NCBI RefSeq assembly: GCF_030812875.1
Contig: NZ_JAUSTN010000007.1
Span: 1 to 64,000 of the forward strand
Source: Peptoniphilus_B koenoeneniae
Lineage (GTDB): Bacteria > Bacillota > Clostridia > Tissierellales > Peptoniphilaceae
Direction of reading: 5' to 3'
DNA length: 64,000 nt
Shown: positions 34,941 to 43,761 of the stretch, in pieces
How the letters are laid out: every line of letters starts with the position of its first letter
Position numbering within the stretch: the first letter of the stretch is position 1
Made by a program: the position numbers and the translations under genes
Notes under the pieces: model-generated
The model's database searches: none
Told to the model about the DNA's origin: nothing
The model's input: only the letters and a program-made list of their open reading frames with translations

Positions 34941-35441
34941 ATGATCATTGACAAAAGACTCATTCATTACAATTTTTCGCCAAGATATGGGACAAAAATC
35001 GCCTATATAGTCATTCACGATACGGCAAATAAGGCCCCGGGAGCAAATGCCCTAAACCACTACAGGTACTTTGCAGGCGGAAATAGGAAAGCAAGCGCCC
35101 ATTATTTTGTAGATGATAAGGGCATAGTCCAAATAATTGAAGACAACATGTCTGCATGGCATTGTGGAGATGGAAAAGGTCGCTATGGAATCACAAATTC
35201 CAATAGTTTGGGGATTGAGATGTGCATAAATGAAGGATCGGACTTTAAAAAAGTCATGGAAAGGACAGCTGATCTTGCAGTATGCCTGGCAAAATTTTAC
35301 AACTTAAAACCAGATAAAATTGTAAGGCACTATGATGCATCAAGAAAAATATGCCCATCAAGTCTATGTAAAAATAATTGGCAGGGATGGTGGATTTTTA
35401 AGGAGGTTATAAAAAGTAAGTATGAAAAAATTAAGATGTGA
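34941..35441 (+). CDS. N-acetylmuramoyl-L-alanine amidase (Amidase_2), endolysin-like
   Basis: 166 residues, a single Amidase_2/PGRP catalytic domain without signal peptide or cell-wall-binding domain. The zinc ligands are visible as His in VIHDTAN (about 27), His in VRHYDASRKICP (about 131) and the Cys in the same motif (about 139). It would cut the amide between muramic acid and the peptide. Lack of a signal peptide and size resemble phage or bacteriocin-type endolysins that need a holin. It heads a four-gene cassette with small DUF proteins and a holin-like YvrJ protein. The ATG at 34941 is 7 bases after AAGGAGGG; the GTG at 34923 lies before that site. Confidence 0.87.
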   Translation: MIIDKRLIHYNFSPRYGTKIAYIVIHDTANKAPGANALNHYRYFAGGNRKASAHYFVDDKGIVQIIEDNMSAWHCGDGKGRYGITNSNSLGIEMCINEGSDFKKVMERTADLAVCLAKFYNLKPDKIVRHYDASRKICPSSLCKNNWQGWWIFKEVIKSKYEKIKM

Positions 35442-35607
35442 TGTAAGTAAAACCCTGGAAGGCAAAAACATAATTAAAAGAAAAATTTTACCAGAGCTAA
35501 ATCCAGGTTCAGAAGGAAGTTTGCAAGGATTTTTAACCCTGTTAAAACAATTGTATACAGGTAAAGAAGTGAGCCTTTATACAGTAGAAGAAGTAAAAAT
35601 CGGTTAA
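35422..35607 (+). CDS. Small DUF1659-like protein
   Basis: 61 residues, basic N-terminus and VSLYTVEEVKI at the end. It has no membrane segment. The assignment to DUF1659 rests mostly on size, the C-terminal pattern and its place before a DUF2922-like gene, and is tentative. It overlaps the amidase gene by 20 bases; the best GGAGG lies 16 bases before the ATG, so it may be translated by coupling. Function unknown. Confidence 0.55.
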   Translation: MKKLRCDVSKTLEGKNIIKRKILPELNPGSEGSLQGFLTLLKQLYTGKEVSLYTVEEVKIG

Positions 35608-35619
35608 TAGGAGGTTTAT

Positions 35620-35835
35620 ATGGAAAGAGTAAGTTTAAGATTAAAATTCAACATGGATGATGGAAAAGCCATGTCCATTTCCTTTGGAGACTGCGACCCG
35701 CAAGTCACAAAAGAAACAGCAAAAAGTCTTGGAGAAAACATAGCCTCAGCTAAAATGTTCAAGAAAAATGACCAAATAGTTGAAGAATTCACCCAAGCGG
35801 TTAAGATTAGCGTAAAAGAAGAAATTCTTGTCTAA
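35620..35835 (+). CDS. Small DUF2922-like protein
   Basis: 71 residues, soluble. The alternation in LRLKFNMDDGKAMSISFGD and the C-terminal AVKISVKEEILV match the DUF2922 pattern (two strand-rich ends around a helix, KETAKSLGENIASAKMF). AGGAGG lies 8 bases before the ATG. DUF1659 and DUF2922 proteins are commonly encoded side by side in Firmicutes; their function is not known. Confidence 0.65.
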   Translation: MERVSLRLKFNMDDGKAMSISFGDCDPQVTKETAKSLGENIASAKMFKKNDQIVEEFTQAVKISVKEEILV

Positions 35836-35861
35836 TCTTATTTTACATAGGAGGTGTTTAT

Positions 35862-36011
35862 ATGGAAGAACTCATAAGCCAAATCGCCAACATAGGCTTT
35901 CCCATGGCAGTTTCTGTTTTTCTTTTAGTAAGGATAGAATCAAAAATAACGGAGCTGTCAGACTCGATAAAAGACCTGTCAAATAATATTTCCCTTATTA
36001 TGAGAAAATAA
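35862..36011 (+). CDS. YvrJ-family small membrane protein, holin-like
   Basis: 49 residues: MEELISQIANIGFPMAVSVF continuing with a single hydrophobic helix (about 9-26) and then a charged amphipathic helix (about 27-49, RIESKITELSDSIKDL). This is the YvrJ pattern and resembles BhlA/UviB-type bacteriocin holins. GGAGGTG lies 6 bases before the ATG. As the last gene of the amidase cassette it could let the amidase cross the membrane, which is inferred. Confidence 0.7.
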   Translation: MEELISQIANIGFPMAVSVFLLVRIESKITELSDSIKDLSNNISLIMRK

Positions 36012-36057
36012 AAATTATAAAATTAAAAGTTTATAAAAATTTCAAATTTTTTAAAAA

Positions 36058-36084
36058 GTCCAGACCTTAAAAGTCTGGTTTTTT
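36058..36084 (+). terminator. Intrinsic terminator of the amidase/YvrJ cassette
   Basis: CCAGAC and GTCTGG pair (with weaker flanking A/T pairs), followed by six T. Confidence 0.85.
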
Positions 36085-36119
36085 ATTGGAGCTTAAAAAT
36101 GCCAAAAAATCCAAAAAAC

Positions 36120-36160
36120 TTGAAAGAATAGGAAAATAGTGATACATTAACTATGTATAT
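36120..36160 (+). promoter_or_regulatory. Promoter of the SLH surface protein gene
   Basis: TTGAAA (36120-36125), 17 bases, TACATT (36143-36148). ATACAT-TAACT-ATGTAT (36142-36158 region) is a short inverted repeat overlapping the -10 and could be an operator. The gene has its own unit, separated from the cassette by a terminator. Confidence 0.5.
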
Positions 36161-36214
36161 GGCAAAAATTTATAAAAATTTAAGGAAAATAAAATTTAGA
36201 GAAAGGACCAAGTT

Positions 36215-39200
36215 ATGGAAAAAAATTTTAAAGACAGAGTATTAAAACCCTTAGGTATTTATACTTTGGCGTTTTCTTTAGTCTTACCAAGCCTTAGTGG
36301 AGTGGTGGAAGCAGCTAATGAAACCAAGGAAGCAAAGGTTGATACACTTATAGTAAGTCAAGAAAAAAAGATTGAAGAAACAAAAGCAGAAAATGGACTA
36401 GAGGTTAAGAAAGAAGCTGAAAAAGAACTTGAAAATATCCTAAGTGGTGAAGAAATTCAAGATATTAAAAATAGGGCAAATAGTTTAGAAAATGATTATT
36501 TCTTTAATGGTGATATGTTTGAAGAATTAAAGGCAGAACTTAGAAAAGCAAAAGCCGATCCATCAGTAAACTATGAGGAAGCTAAGGCTCGTCTTATTAA
36601 TGAAGCTATCCTTAAAAATGCCCCAGCACAAAAAGCTCCAGGACCAGAAAGAGCATCTATTACTGTAACATTTTATACCGCTGGAAATGCTATCAAAGCT
36701 GGAGTCGATAAAATTGGATTAAGAAGTAAAGAGTTAAAAAAGGGATATAGAATAGTTGTATATGTGAACAATTTTAAACGTGGAGAATTAACACTAACTA
36801 AAAATGATTCAAGACCTAGTGTAACACTAGAAAGTAAACTAAAAGCCGGTGATTTAGTAGAGGCTGAAGTGTATGATGATCAAGGAATTAAAGTTGGTGA
36901 CACAGGTTCATATACAGTTCCTAATTCTAAGGCTGATGAATATAAAACTAAAATAAAAATGCCAACAGGAGAAATCTGGATAGAACAATACGTTGCAAAT
37001 ATAGTTAGCGAGGAAGAAAAATCTGAAGCTTTAGATTTGTTAAAAAAAGCAAACTCTACTGAAATAGCTAATGATATTAAGTCTGTTGATTTTAAAATCG
37101 AGGGAGTAGGTACTAAAACTGCCTCTTATACAGTAACCTACAAAGATAATTCAAAATCAGATGAAATACAAGCTCCAAACTTAACTGTAAAACAAGTTAC
37201 CGAATACTCAGCAGCTACAAACGTAGAGAAGATAGTAGTTACTGACACAAAAATCACAGGTAAGTTAGTGCCACAGAAAAAGCTCGAAGATGGTACATTT
37301 GTCCCAGATCCAGATGGTACGATAGCTGCTGGAACAAAGGTAATAGCCATATTAAAGCCAAGTGGTAACAATAATGCGAATAAAGATTATTGTACGGGCA
37401 AGTGTAGCACAGATAAAAACTCCTCTCAATTAGGAGAGACTAGTGTAAATGCTGATGGAACTTTTGAAATCAATGTGCCAAATGGTTTTGATTATAAGCA
37501 AGAAGTTGGTCTTACAGTAAAGGAACCTCATAAGTTTAAGGCTTGTAATTCTACTACTGTTGAATATGTAATACCAAATGTACCAGTAAGAGACCCTAAA
37601 AAACTAACGCCTGAAGAAAAAGAAGCAATTAAGGAAGCTGTTAAAAAAGCCAATACAAGAGAAGATGGTGTTTCAAAACTCCCTAACGGTACAGGATACA
37701 ATGATGGTATACCTGCCTTTATAGAAGTTGATGACCAAGGAAATGTAAAAATAATAAGTGGTAATGATGTTGAAGTAGATTGGGATAGTAGTGGAAATCC
37801 TATTGTTCAAAAGAATGATGACGGTACTGTAAAGGTTGAAGCTGGCAAAGAAAACAATGTTGCCAAATTTGAAAAGGAAGAGGTCCTAGAAAACAAGGCA
37901 CCAGATGCTCCTACAATCACACCAGATGCAGACAAGGGCGAGATAACCATAAGTCCAAACCCTCTTGATACAGATGCCAAGAAAATAGAAGTTAAATACA
38001 CTGATCCAGATGGTAATCCAAAAACAGAAATAATAGAAAAAGAGGATGGGGAAAATGGCAAGTGGAGTACACCAGAAGGCTCTAAAGTAACAGTCAATCC
38101 AGATACCGGTGTGGTGACCATAAAGGATTCTGATATCAAAAATAAAACCGATGTCTCTGCAACTGTAACAGATAATGGTGGTATCGCAAATAATGATAAA
38201 GAAAAGAAAACATCTGATAACAAGAGCGAAACAATCAAAATCTATCCAAAGAAACCAGAAATCAAGGTTGACGATAAAACTGGTGATGTAACCATCACTC
38301 CAGTTGAAAAAGATAAAGATAGGGTTGCTAAAAAAATGGATGTTACCTACACACCAGCAGGAGAAACAGATCCTAAGACAGTAACCTTTACTAGAAATGA
38401 CGAAGGCAAATGGTCTATTGAAGGCAAAACTGATTTTGAAGTAAGCGAAGATGGAAAAAATATTACTATTAAAAATGGCAAAATAAAATCCGGAACTCAA
38501 ATAACAGCTCAAACCAATGATGGGGATATTAGTGACATTTTAAAATCTGAAATTGAAAAGAGAACTGTTTCAGATAAAACTGCTCCAAATCCCCCAAAGG
38601 TAGAAGTGGATACAAAAACTGGTAATATTACTATAACACCACCAAGAGATGAGGACACAACATCAGTAACAGTAACCTACAAGAAGGCTGATAATACTGA
38701 AATAAAAGTCAAGGCTAAAAAAACTGGTAGCACATGGTCATTAGCCAAGGAAGATGGCACTCCAGATGGCACTCCAGTCGACAACGGTGAAGAAGTAGAT
38801 GGAACTTCTGGTGTAATTACCCTTAAAAAGGGAAGTTACAAGACAGAAGAACTTGTAACAGCATTTGGTAAAGATGATGCAAATAATAAATCTACAGATG
38901 ATACAAAAACCCCAGTAGCAGTAACTATTGATGCAAATGGTGGAAAGCAAAACATAGATGGTTCAATCCTTCTTAAGGGTGGAAGCTATGTTTTACCAGA
39001 AATATTTGCACCAGAATATTTCCCGCCAAATAAAGAGTTTGTCGGATGGCAAGTTGGTAAGGAAACTAAAAAAGCAGGGGAGTCTATTCAAGTAAATGCA
39101 GATACTATTGTAAAAGCTATTTGGAAAGATAAAAAATCAGATCAAAATAATCCAAATAATCCAAATAATCCAAATAATCCTGGTCTTCAAAATAAAGAAA

Positions 39201-39877
39201 ATCAAAAATCATTAGGTTTCTTTAAAATTATTGAAGATATGGAAATAAATCGCCACTACAAATATCTTTATGGATATACAGATGGAAGTGTTCGTCCTGA
39301 AGGATTGATGACAAGAGCAGAAGCAGCAGCTTTAATAGCTCGTTTGGCAAATCTTGACATGACCAATAATACTAAGCCAAACTTTAAAGACACACCATCA
39401 GCTTGGTACAATTCAGCTATTAATATTATGGTTAAAAAGGATTTAATGTTTGCAGATAAAGACGGCAACTTCCGTCCTAACCAACCGATTACTCGTGGAG
39501 AATTTGCAAGAGCTATTTACTATATAGACAAGAAAAATGATAAGATAGCACCCTTTGCCGATGTAAAAGGTCACGAATTTGAAGAAGCTATTAATCAAGC
39601 CTATGGCAATGGACGTATTGCCGGCTATGAAGATGGCACCTTTAGACCTGATGCATATATTCAAAGAGCAGAAGCAGCAAGAATTTTAAATCAATATGCC
39701 CGTCGTAATGTAACCTTAGAAGGTTTAAGTGGCGTAAAGAAAGATTTAATTCACTTTACAGATATAAGCGAAAGCCACTGGGCTTATTGTGAAATTATGG
39801 AAGCAGCTAACTCCCATGAATATCAAAGAGCAAAAGGAAGTATACCAGAAACTTGGATAAAAATTATAGAAAAATAA
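36215..39877 (+). CDS. Large secreted surface protein with Ig-like repeats, InlB-like repeat and C-terminal SLH domains
   Basis: 1220 residues. A signal peptide (about 1-34, ending VVEAA) is followed by a Lys/Glu helical region (about 35-140), a strand-rich region with three cysteines (CTGKC near 390-395 and KACNS near 445), and three related Ig-like modules (starting near 560, 678 and 790) that share the phrase KxGxxTIxP. An InlB-type B repeat follows (about 901-970, TIDANGG to KAIWK), then an Asn/Pro linker (about 977-990) and three SLH domains with a partial fourth (about 1005-1215). The SLH part should bind secondary cell-wall polymer; no LPXTG is present. It is an adhesin-like wall protein of unknown ligand. 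Codon use looks richer in GGT/GCT/ACT than its neighbours, hinting at a modular or acquired gene. Confidence 0.85.
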   Translation: MEKNFKDRVLKPLGIYTLAFSLVLPSLSGVVEAANETKEAKVDTLIVSQEKKIEETKAENGLEVKKEAEKELENILSGEEIQDIKNRANSLENDYFFNGDMFEELKAELRKAKADPSVNYEEAKARLINEAILKNAPAQKAPGPERASITVTFYTAGNAIKAGVDKIGLRSKELKKGYRIVVYVNNFKRGELTLTKNDSRPSVTLESKLKAGDLVEAEVYDDQGIKVGDTGSYTVPNSKADEYKTKIKMPTGEIWIEQYVANIVSEEEKSEALDLLKKANSTEIANDIKSVDFKIEGVGTKTASYTVTYKDNSKSDEIQAPNLTVKQVTEYSAATNVEKIVVTDTKITGKLVPQKKLEDGTFVPDPDGTIAAGTKVIAILKPSGNNNANKDYCTGKCSTDKNSSQLGETSVNADGTFEINVPNGFDYKQEVGLTVKEPHKFKACNSTTVEYVIPNVPVRDPKKLTPEEKEAIKEAVKKANTREDGVSKLPNGTGYNDGIPAFIEVDDQGNVKIISGNDVEVDWDSSGNPIVQKNDDGTVKVEAGKENNVAKFEKEEVLENKAPDAPTITPDADKGEITISPNPLDTDAKKIEVKYTDPDGNPKTEIIEKEDGENGKWSTPEGSKVTVNPDTGVVTIKDSDIKNKTDVSATVTDNGGIANNDKEKKTSDNKSETIKIYPKKPEIKVDDKTGDVTITPVEKDKDRVAKKMDVTYTPAGETDPKTVTFTRNDEGKWSIEGKTDFEVSEDGKNITIKNGKIKSGTQITAQTNDGDISDILKSEIEKRTVSDKTAPNPPKVEVDTKTGNITITPPRDEDTTSVTVTYKKADNTEIKVKAKKTGSTWSLAKEDGTPDGTPVDNGEEVDGTSGVITLKKGSYKTEELVTAFGKDDANNKSTDDTKTPVAVTIDANGGKQNIDGSILLKGGSYVLPEIFAPEYFPPNKEFVGWQVGKETKKAGESIQVNADTIVKAIWKDKKSDQNNPNNPNNPNNPGLQNKENQKSLGFFKIIEDMEINRHYKYLYGYTDGSVRPEGLMTRAEAAALIARLANLDMTNNTKPNFKDTPSAWYNSAINIMVKKDLMFADKDGNFRPNQPITRGEFARAIYYIDKKNDKIAPFADVKGHEFEEAINQAYGNGRIAGYEDGTFRPDAYIQRAEAARILNQYARRNVTLEGLSGVKKDLIHFTDISESHWAYCEIMEAANSHEYQRAKGSIPETWIKIIEK
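39145..39180 (+). repeat. Four perfect 9-bp tandem repeats coding Asn-Asn-Pro
   Basis: The unit AAATAATCC occurs four times without change inside the SLH protein gene and encodes the proline/asparagine linker. The length is a multiple of three, so changes in copy number would alter linker length without frameshift. Confidence 0.9.
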
Positions 39878-39897
39878 ATTATAGAAAGATAAAAAAA

Positions 39898-39922
39898 GAC
39901 ACGCAGAAATGCGTGTTTTTTT
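39898..39922 (+). terminator. Intrinsic terminator of the SLH protein gene
   Basis: ACACGCA-GAAA-TGCGTGT followed by T; also usable by the convergent fni unit. Confidence 0.9.
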
Positions 39923-39983
39923 GTGCCTTAAATTTGGAAATCAAAACTTTATTAGTGGTTTGATTTTTTTAAAATCTTAAAAA

Positions 39984-41000
39984 TTATTTTGAAAGTTCTT
40001 TTAGTGTGCCACTTATTGTAAAGGGCAATTTTTTTAATTCTTCTACATTTTTGGAGCCTGTTAAAAGCATTATGATTTTTGCTTTGTACATAATATTTTC
40101 CAGGTATTCCATTGTGTATTCATATCCTCCGTGAATCAGGTATGAAAGTATTTCTCCGGACATGGCTGCCATGTCTGCTCCAAGGACAAGACTTTTTACT
40201 AGGTCCATGGAATTTTTAATTCCTCCTGAGCTTATTAAGGATAGGTCTTTTAGGTTAAGGTTTTTAATTGAAAGTAGACTTAGGGCTGTGGGTATTCCCC
40301 AGGAATATAGTTCTGATAGATCATTTTCCGGTCTTCTTAAATTTTCCACTTCCATAAAATTTGTTCCGCCGAATCCTGAAACGTCTATGTGTCTTACGCC
40401 TACACTGTAAAGTCTTCTTGCTACATCTCTTGACATGCCGAAGCCAACTTCTTTTACAATTACAGGTACTTCAGACCCTTTTACAATTTCTTCTATGTTT
40501 GAGAGGATTCCTTTAAAGGACCTTTCTCCTTCTTCCATAGCAAGTTCTTGAGCGGGATTTAAGTGAATTTGGATTCCATCCGCTTTTAACATGTCTACTG
40601 CAAATTTTACATCTTTTATGCTTGCACGACCGGAAAGATTTCCAAGGATTACTCCTGAGTCTCCCATAATTTCTCTTACAATTTTAAAGCTTTCAATGGA
40701 GTCTTCATCTTCCAGGGTTATTGTTTGTGAGCCTACTGCCATGGGGATGTTAAATTCTCTTGCGATTTCTGCAAGTTGTCTATTTATGTCTTCGGTAAAT
40801 TCTGAACCACCGGTCATGGCGTTAATCATAAGGGGAAAGTTTATTTTTTTGTTTAAAAACCTTGTTGATGTGTCTATTTCGTCAAAATCACATTCCGGTA
40901 GGGAATTGTGGGGCAAAAAAACATCTTCAAAAAGGGGGTTTCCAAGGAAACTTGATCTTAAAAAACTTTCGATATGTTCTCTTTTTCTATATTTTCTCAT
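39984..41000 (-). CDS. fni: Isopentenyl-diphosphate delta-isomerase, type 2
   Basis: 338 residues, FMN-dependent TIM barrel. INAMTGGSEFTEDINRQLA (about 57-75), AVGSQ, LGNLSGRAS and the FMN phosphate site SGGIKNSMDLVKSLVLGAD (about 262-280) are typical. It interconverts isopentenyl and dimethylallyl diphosphate. Type 2 enzymes are common where the mevalonate route is used, so this organism may use mevalonate; no other such gene is in the window. AGGAG lies 7 bases before the ATG. Probably cotranscribed with the DUF2207 gene. Confidence 0.92.
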   Translation of the reverse strand: MRKYRKREHIESFLRSSFLGNPLFEDVFLPHNSLPECDFDEIDTSTRFLNKKINFPLMINAMTGGSEFTEDINRQLAEIAREFNIPMAVGSQTITLEDEDSIESFKIVREIMGDSGVILGNLSGRASIKDVKFAVDMLKADGIQIHLNPAQELAMEEGERSFKGILSNIEEIVKGSEVPVIVKEVGFGMSRDVARRLYSVGVRHIDVSGFGGTNFMEVENLRRPENDLSELYSWGIPTALSLLSIKNLNLKDLSLISSGGIKNSMDLVKSLVLGADMAAMSGEILSYLIHGGYEYTMEYLENIMYKAKIIMLLTGSKNVEELKKLPFTISGTLKELSK

Positions 41001-41052
41001 AAATTTCTCCTGTATTTAATAATATCATCAAGAATGAAAAATGTTAATATAA

Positions 41053-42720
41053 TTATTTTTTTGATTTTAATACAATATCACTTAAAAAAGAATTGTAAAA
41101 GTTTTCTGAAAAAATTTTATATTTTTCGGGGTCTTCTTTAAATGTTTTAAAAATGCTCCTGTCAAAGAAGTTACTAAGGGGCATTTTGCCCAGGGCTTCG
41201 TATATTTTTTTATCATCTATTCCAAGGCTTATCATTGCGATTATATCCTCATTTGTGTAGGATTCAAAGTCTTCGTTTTTTTCGTATTCCACGGTTTTTT
41301 TATTGTAAAAGTTTACTAAATAGTTTCCCTTTGGAGTTTTATAAAGCATTGATAAAAACATGAGGGATATGGAAAATATTGTAAATATTGTAGATGAAAT
41401 AATATTTATGGGTTTAAAGTTTAATACTGAAAGGCTGTATACAATTATTGCAAGAAGGGAAATTTTAATAACTTTTTTCTTGTAAGTGTCAATTTTGTAT
41501 AAGAGGTTTAAATTTTCCAGTTTATATTTTAAACTTTTTGAATATTCGTTAAATTGTAAATAAAATTCCGGTCCGGCTTTTATTTTTTCTGCAATATCTC
41601 TTGTGCTTATGATAGTTTCATCTTTAAAGAAATTTTCTATAAAGGTTTTTTCTTCAATTTGCAGTTGAGAAAGTTTTTTAGGATTTAAAATAAATAAATA
41701 ACTTATTTTTTTCTTGCCAGATTTTGTTACATAGTCTTCTTTTTTTATTTCCAGGGCCTTAATTCTTTGTAAACTTAAAATATTTGCAAGAATAAGGTTT
41801 TGTAAACTTCCGTCGCCTTTTAGAAGGTAGGAGGCTTCTAAGGAACTTACTATATTTGGGTCTTCTTCCTTTGTTTTTCTTCTTAAATTAAATAAATAAA
41901 TTGCATATAAGAAAATTAGGAAGGAAAAAATTGTTGCTCCGGTGGAAATAAAATAAGAAAATTTATTTTTATCTCCGTCTAAAAAGGATAGCCTGCCGCT
42001 ATTTTTATGGATTTCTTTAAGGCCCTTTAATGTCATATCTGTCCTTTGAGTTGAAAAGGGTATGGCTTCTTCTTCAAAACCCAGGTCCAAAAATAAATAG
42101 CCACCTTTTTTTATATCTCTTACTTTGATTTCCAAGCCGTTTTTTACGTTTTTAATTTCTTTTTTGCCAGATGAGTATAAAAATGGACTTGTTTCTTTAG
42201 AAATTCCATTTTCAAAAAAGAGGTCTCCTTTAAAAAAATCGATTTTATTTTCAAGGTCTTTGAAAAAAGTATAGGAAAAATATCCGGTGTCGCTGCCAAT
42301 TTTTCCAAGGTTTGAAATTTCATAGGACATTTTTAAATTTAAGGTACTTTCAAAGGGATTGAAAATTTTTATAAGAATCCTGTCTTCTTCTTCGTCCAAG
42401 GTGTATGATTTGGAATAACCCTTTTTTGCATTGGTATCCAGGGTCAATTTTTCATTGCCTATGGAAATTGTCAGTTTTTCTATTTTTGAATTTTTAGGTT
42501 TATATATGCTTCTTATTACTTCGTCTTCATTTTTTTTGGATTTATATACTATATCATCTTCAAAATACAGGCTTCCGTTATCTTTAATTAAGACATGGGT
42601 GTCAAAGTTTACGGAAATTTCTTCTGCAAAAATTTTCCTGGGAAAGAGAAAAAGAGAAGAAAAAATAAAAAACAAAAGTACAAACTTACAAAATTTATAT
42701 AAAAATAATTTTAATTTCAT
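41053..42720 (-). CDS. DUF2207 domain membrane protein
   Basis: 555 residues. A signal peptide (about 1-32) is followed by an extracytoplasmic strand-rich DUF2207 domain (about 35-240), a membrane helix near 265-287, a cytoplasmic region, and two close helices (about 425-470). The C-terminus is cytoplasmic and charged. The family is widespread and of unknown function. GGTGAT stands before the ATG. It lies divergent from trxB and 52 bases upstream of fni. Confidence 0.82.
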   Translation of the reverse strand: MKLKLFLYKFCKFVLLFFIFSSLFLFPRKIFAEEISVNFDTHVLIKDNGSLYFEDDIVYKSKKNEDEVIRSIYKPKNSKIEKLTISIGNEKLTLDTNAKKGYSKSYTLDEEEDRILIKIFNPFESTLNLKMSYEISNLGKIGSDTGYFSYTFFKDLENKIDFFKGDLFFENGISKETSPFLYSSGKKEIKNVKNGLEIKVRDIKKGGYLFLDLGFEEEAIPFSTQRTDMTLKGLKEIHKNSGRLSFLDGDKNKFSYFISTGATIFSFLIFLYAIYLFNLRRKTKEEDPNIVSSLEASYLLKGDGSLQNLILANILSLQRIKALEIKKEDYVTKSGKKKISYLFILNPKKLSQLQIEEKTFIENFFKDETIISTRDIAEKIKAGPEFYLQFNEYSKSLKYKLENLNLLYKIDTYKKKVIKISLLAIIVYSLSVLNFKPINIISSTIFTIFSISLMFLSMLYKTPKGNYLVNFYNKKTVEYEKNEDFESYTNEDIIAMISLGIDDKKIYEALGKMPLSNFFDRSIFKTFKEDPEKYKIFSENFYNSFLSDIVLKSKK

Positions 42721-42816
42721 ATTATCACCAAATTAATTATATCAAAAATTTGTGAAATATATTATTATTAGGGTAAACTATTATGTGTAAAATATAAAAA
42801 AAAGGAAAGGGAAGAC

Positions 42817-43761
42817 ATGTACGATATTATAATTATTGGTGGAGGTCCTGCAGGGCTTACGGCAGGTCTTTACGGCGCAAGAGATAAGAAAAAAACTTTA
42901 GTTATAGAAAAATCCGTTGAAGGGGGACAAATAACAAACACAAATGATGTGGAAAATTATCCAGGTGCTCCTGGCATAAGCGGAATTGATTTGGCTTTTA
43001 CAATAAAAGATCAGGCTGAAAAGTTTGGCTGTCAAATTGTAAATGACGATATTGTTGAAGTGGATCTTGAGGGAAAAATAAAAAAAGTCAAAGGAAAGTT
43101 TGACCAATATGAAGGAAAAGTTGTAATTATTGCAGGTGGTGCAAGTCCGAGAAAAATTGGGGTTCCTGGTGAAGAAGATTTTCAGGGAAGAGGCGTAAGC
43201 TATTGTGCAACTTGCGATGGAGCTTTTTATGAAGGTTTTGAAGTTTATGTAGTAGGTGGCGGAGATGCTGCTGTTGAAGAGGCTATTTATTTAACTAATT
43301 TTGCTAAGAAAGTCCATATAATTCACAGAAGAGATGAACTTCGTGCTTCAAAGGATTTGCAGGCTAAGGCTTTTAAAAATGAAAAGATTGATTTTATTTG
43401 GAATAGTCAGGTCACAGAGCTTAAGGGAGATAAAACCTTAAAGGAACTTTATATTAAAAATAATAAGAGTGGAGATATAGAAAAAATCACAAAGGACGAA
43501 CCTTTTGGAGTTTTTGTATTTATAGGCTATGTCCCAGAAACTGAGATTTATGAAGGCAAAATAAATATGAAAGACGGTTATATTTTAACTGATGAAGAAA
43601 TGAGAACAAACATTGATGGAGTTTTTGCTGCAGGAGATATAAGGGTTAAGACTGTAAGACAACTTACAACTGCTGTAGGGGACGGCACAATAGCTGCCAT
43701 AAACGCCTATAAGTATATTGAAGAGCAAGAGGGAACTCTTTATGAGGGTTTTAATGAATAA
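42817..43761 (+). CDS. trxB: Thioredoxin reductase
   Basis: 314 residues. FAD-binding GGGPAGLTAGLYGARD at the N-terminus, redox-active CATC (about residues 130-133), NADPH-binding VVGGGDAAVEEAIYL with HRRDELRAS, and the C-terminal FAD loop GVFAAGDIR. It keeps thioredoxin reduced. The basic HRRxxxR motif suggests NADPH rather than ferredoxin use. A -10 TAAACT lies upstream (42774). It is followed with one base overlap by the patatin gene. Confidence 0.95.
   Translation: MYDIIIIGGGPAGLTAGLYGARDKKKTLVIEKSVEGGQITNTNDVENYPGAPGISGIDLAFTIKDQAEKFGCQIVNDDIVEVDLEGKIKKVKGKFDQYEGKVVIIAGGASPRKIGVPGEEDFQGRGVSYCATCDGAFYEGFEVYVVGGGDAAVEEAIYLTNFAKKVHIIHRRDELRASKDLQAKAFKNEKIDFIWNSQVTELKGDKTLKELYIKNNKSGDIEKITKDEPFGVFVFIGYVPETEIYEGKINMKDGYILTDEEMRTNIDGVFAAGDIRVKTVRQLTTAVGDGTIAAINAYKYIEEQEGTLYEGFNE

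Noticed and set aside
34923..36011. Prophage remnant
   Set aside because: Apart from an endolysin-like amidase and a holin-like protein there is no integrase, terminase, capsid or tail gene and no attachment-site repeat nearby.
37886..38512. 208-codon open frame on the minus strand inside the SLH protein gene
   Set aside because: No ribosome site, a composition full of Phe/Ile/Cys as expected from antisense of a Lys/Asp-rich repeat gene, and a clear coding frame on the plus strand.
39145..39180. Short tandem repeats as a CRISPR array
   Set aside because: Units are 9 bases without spacers and lie in frame within a coding gene.
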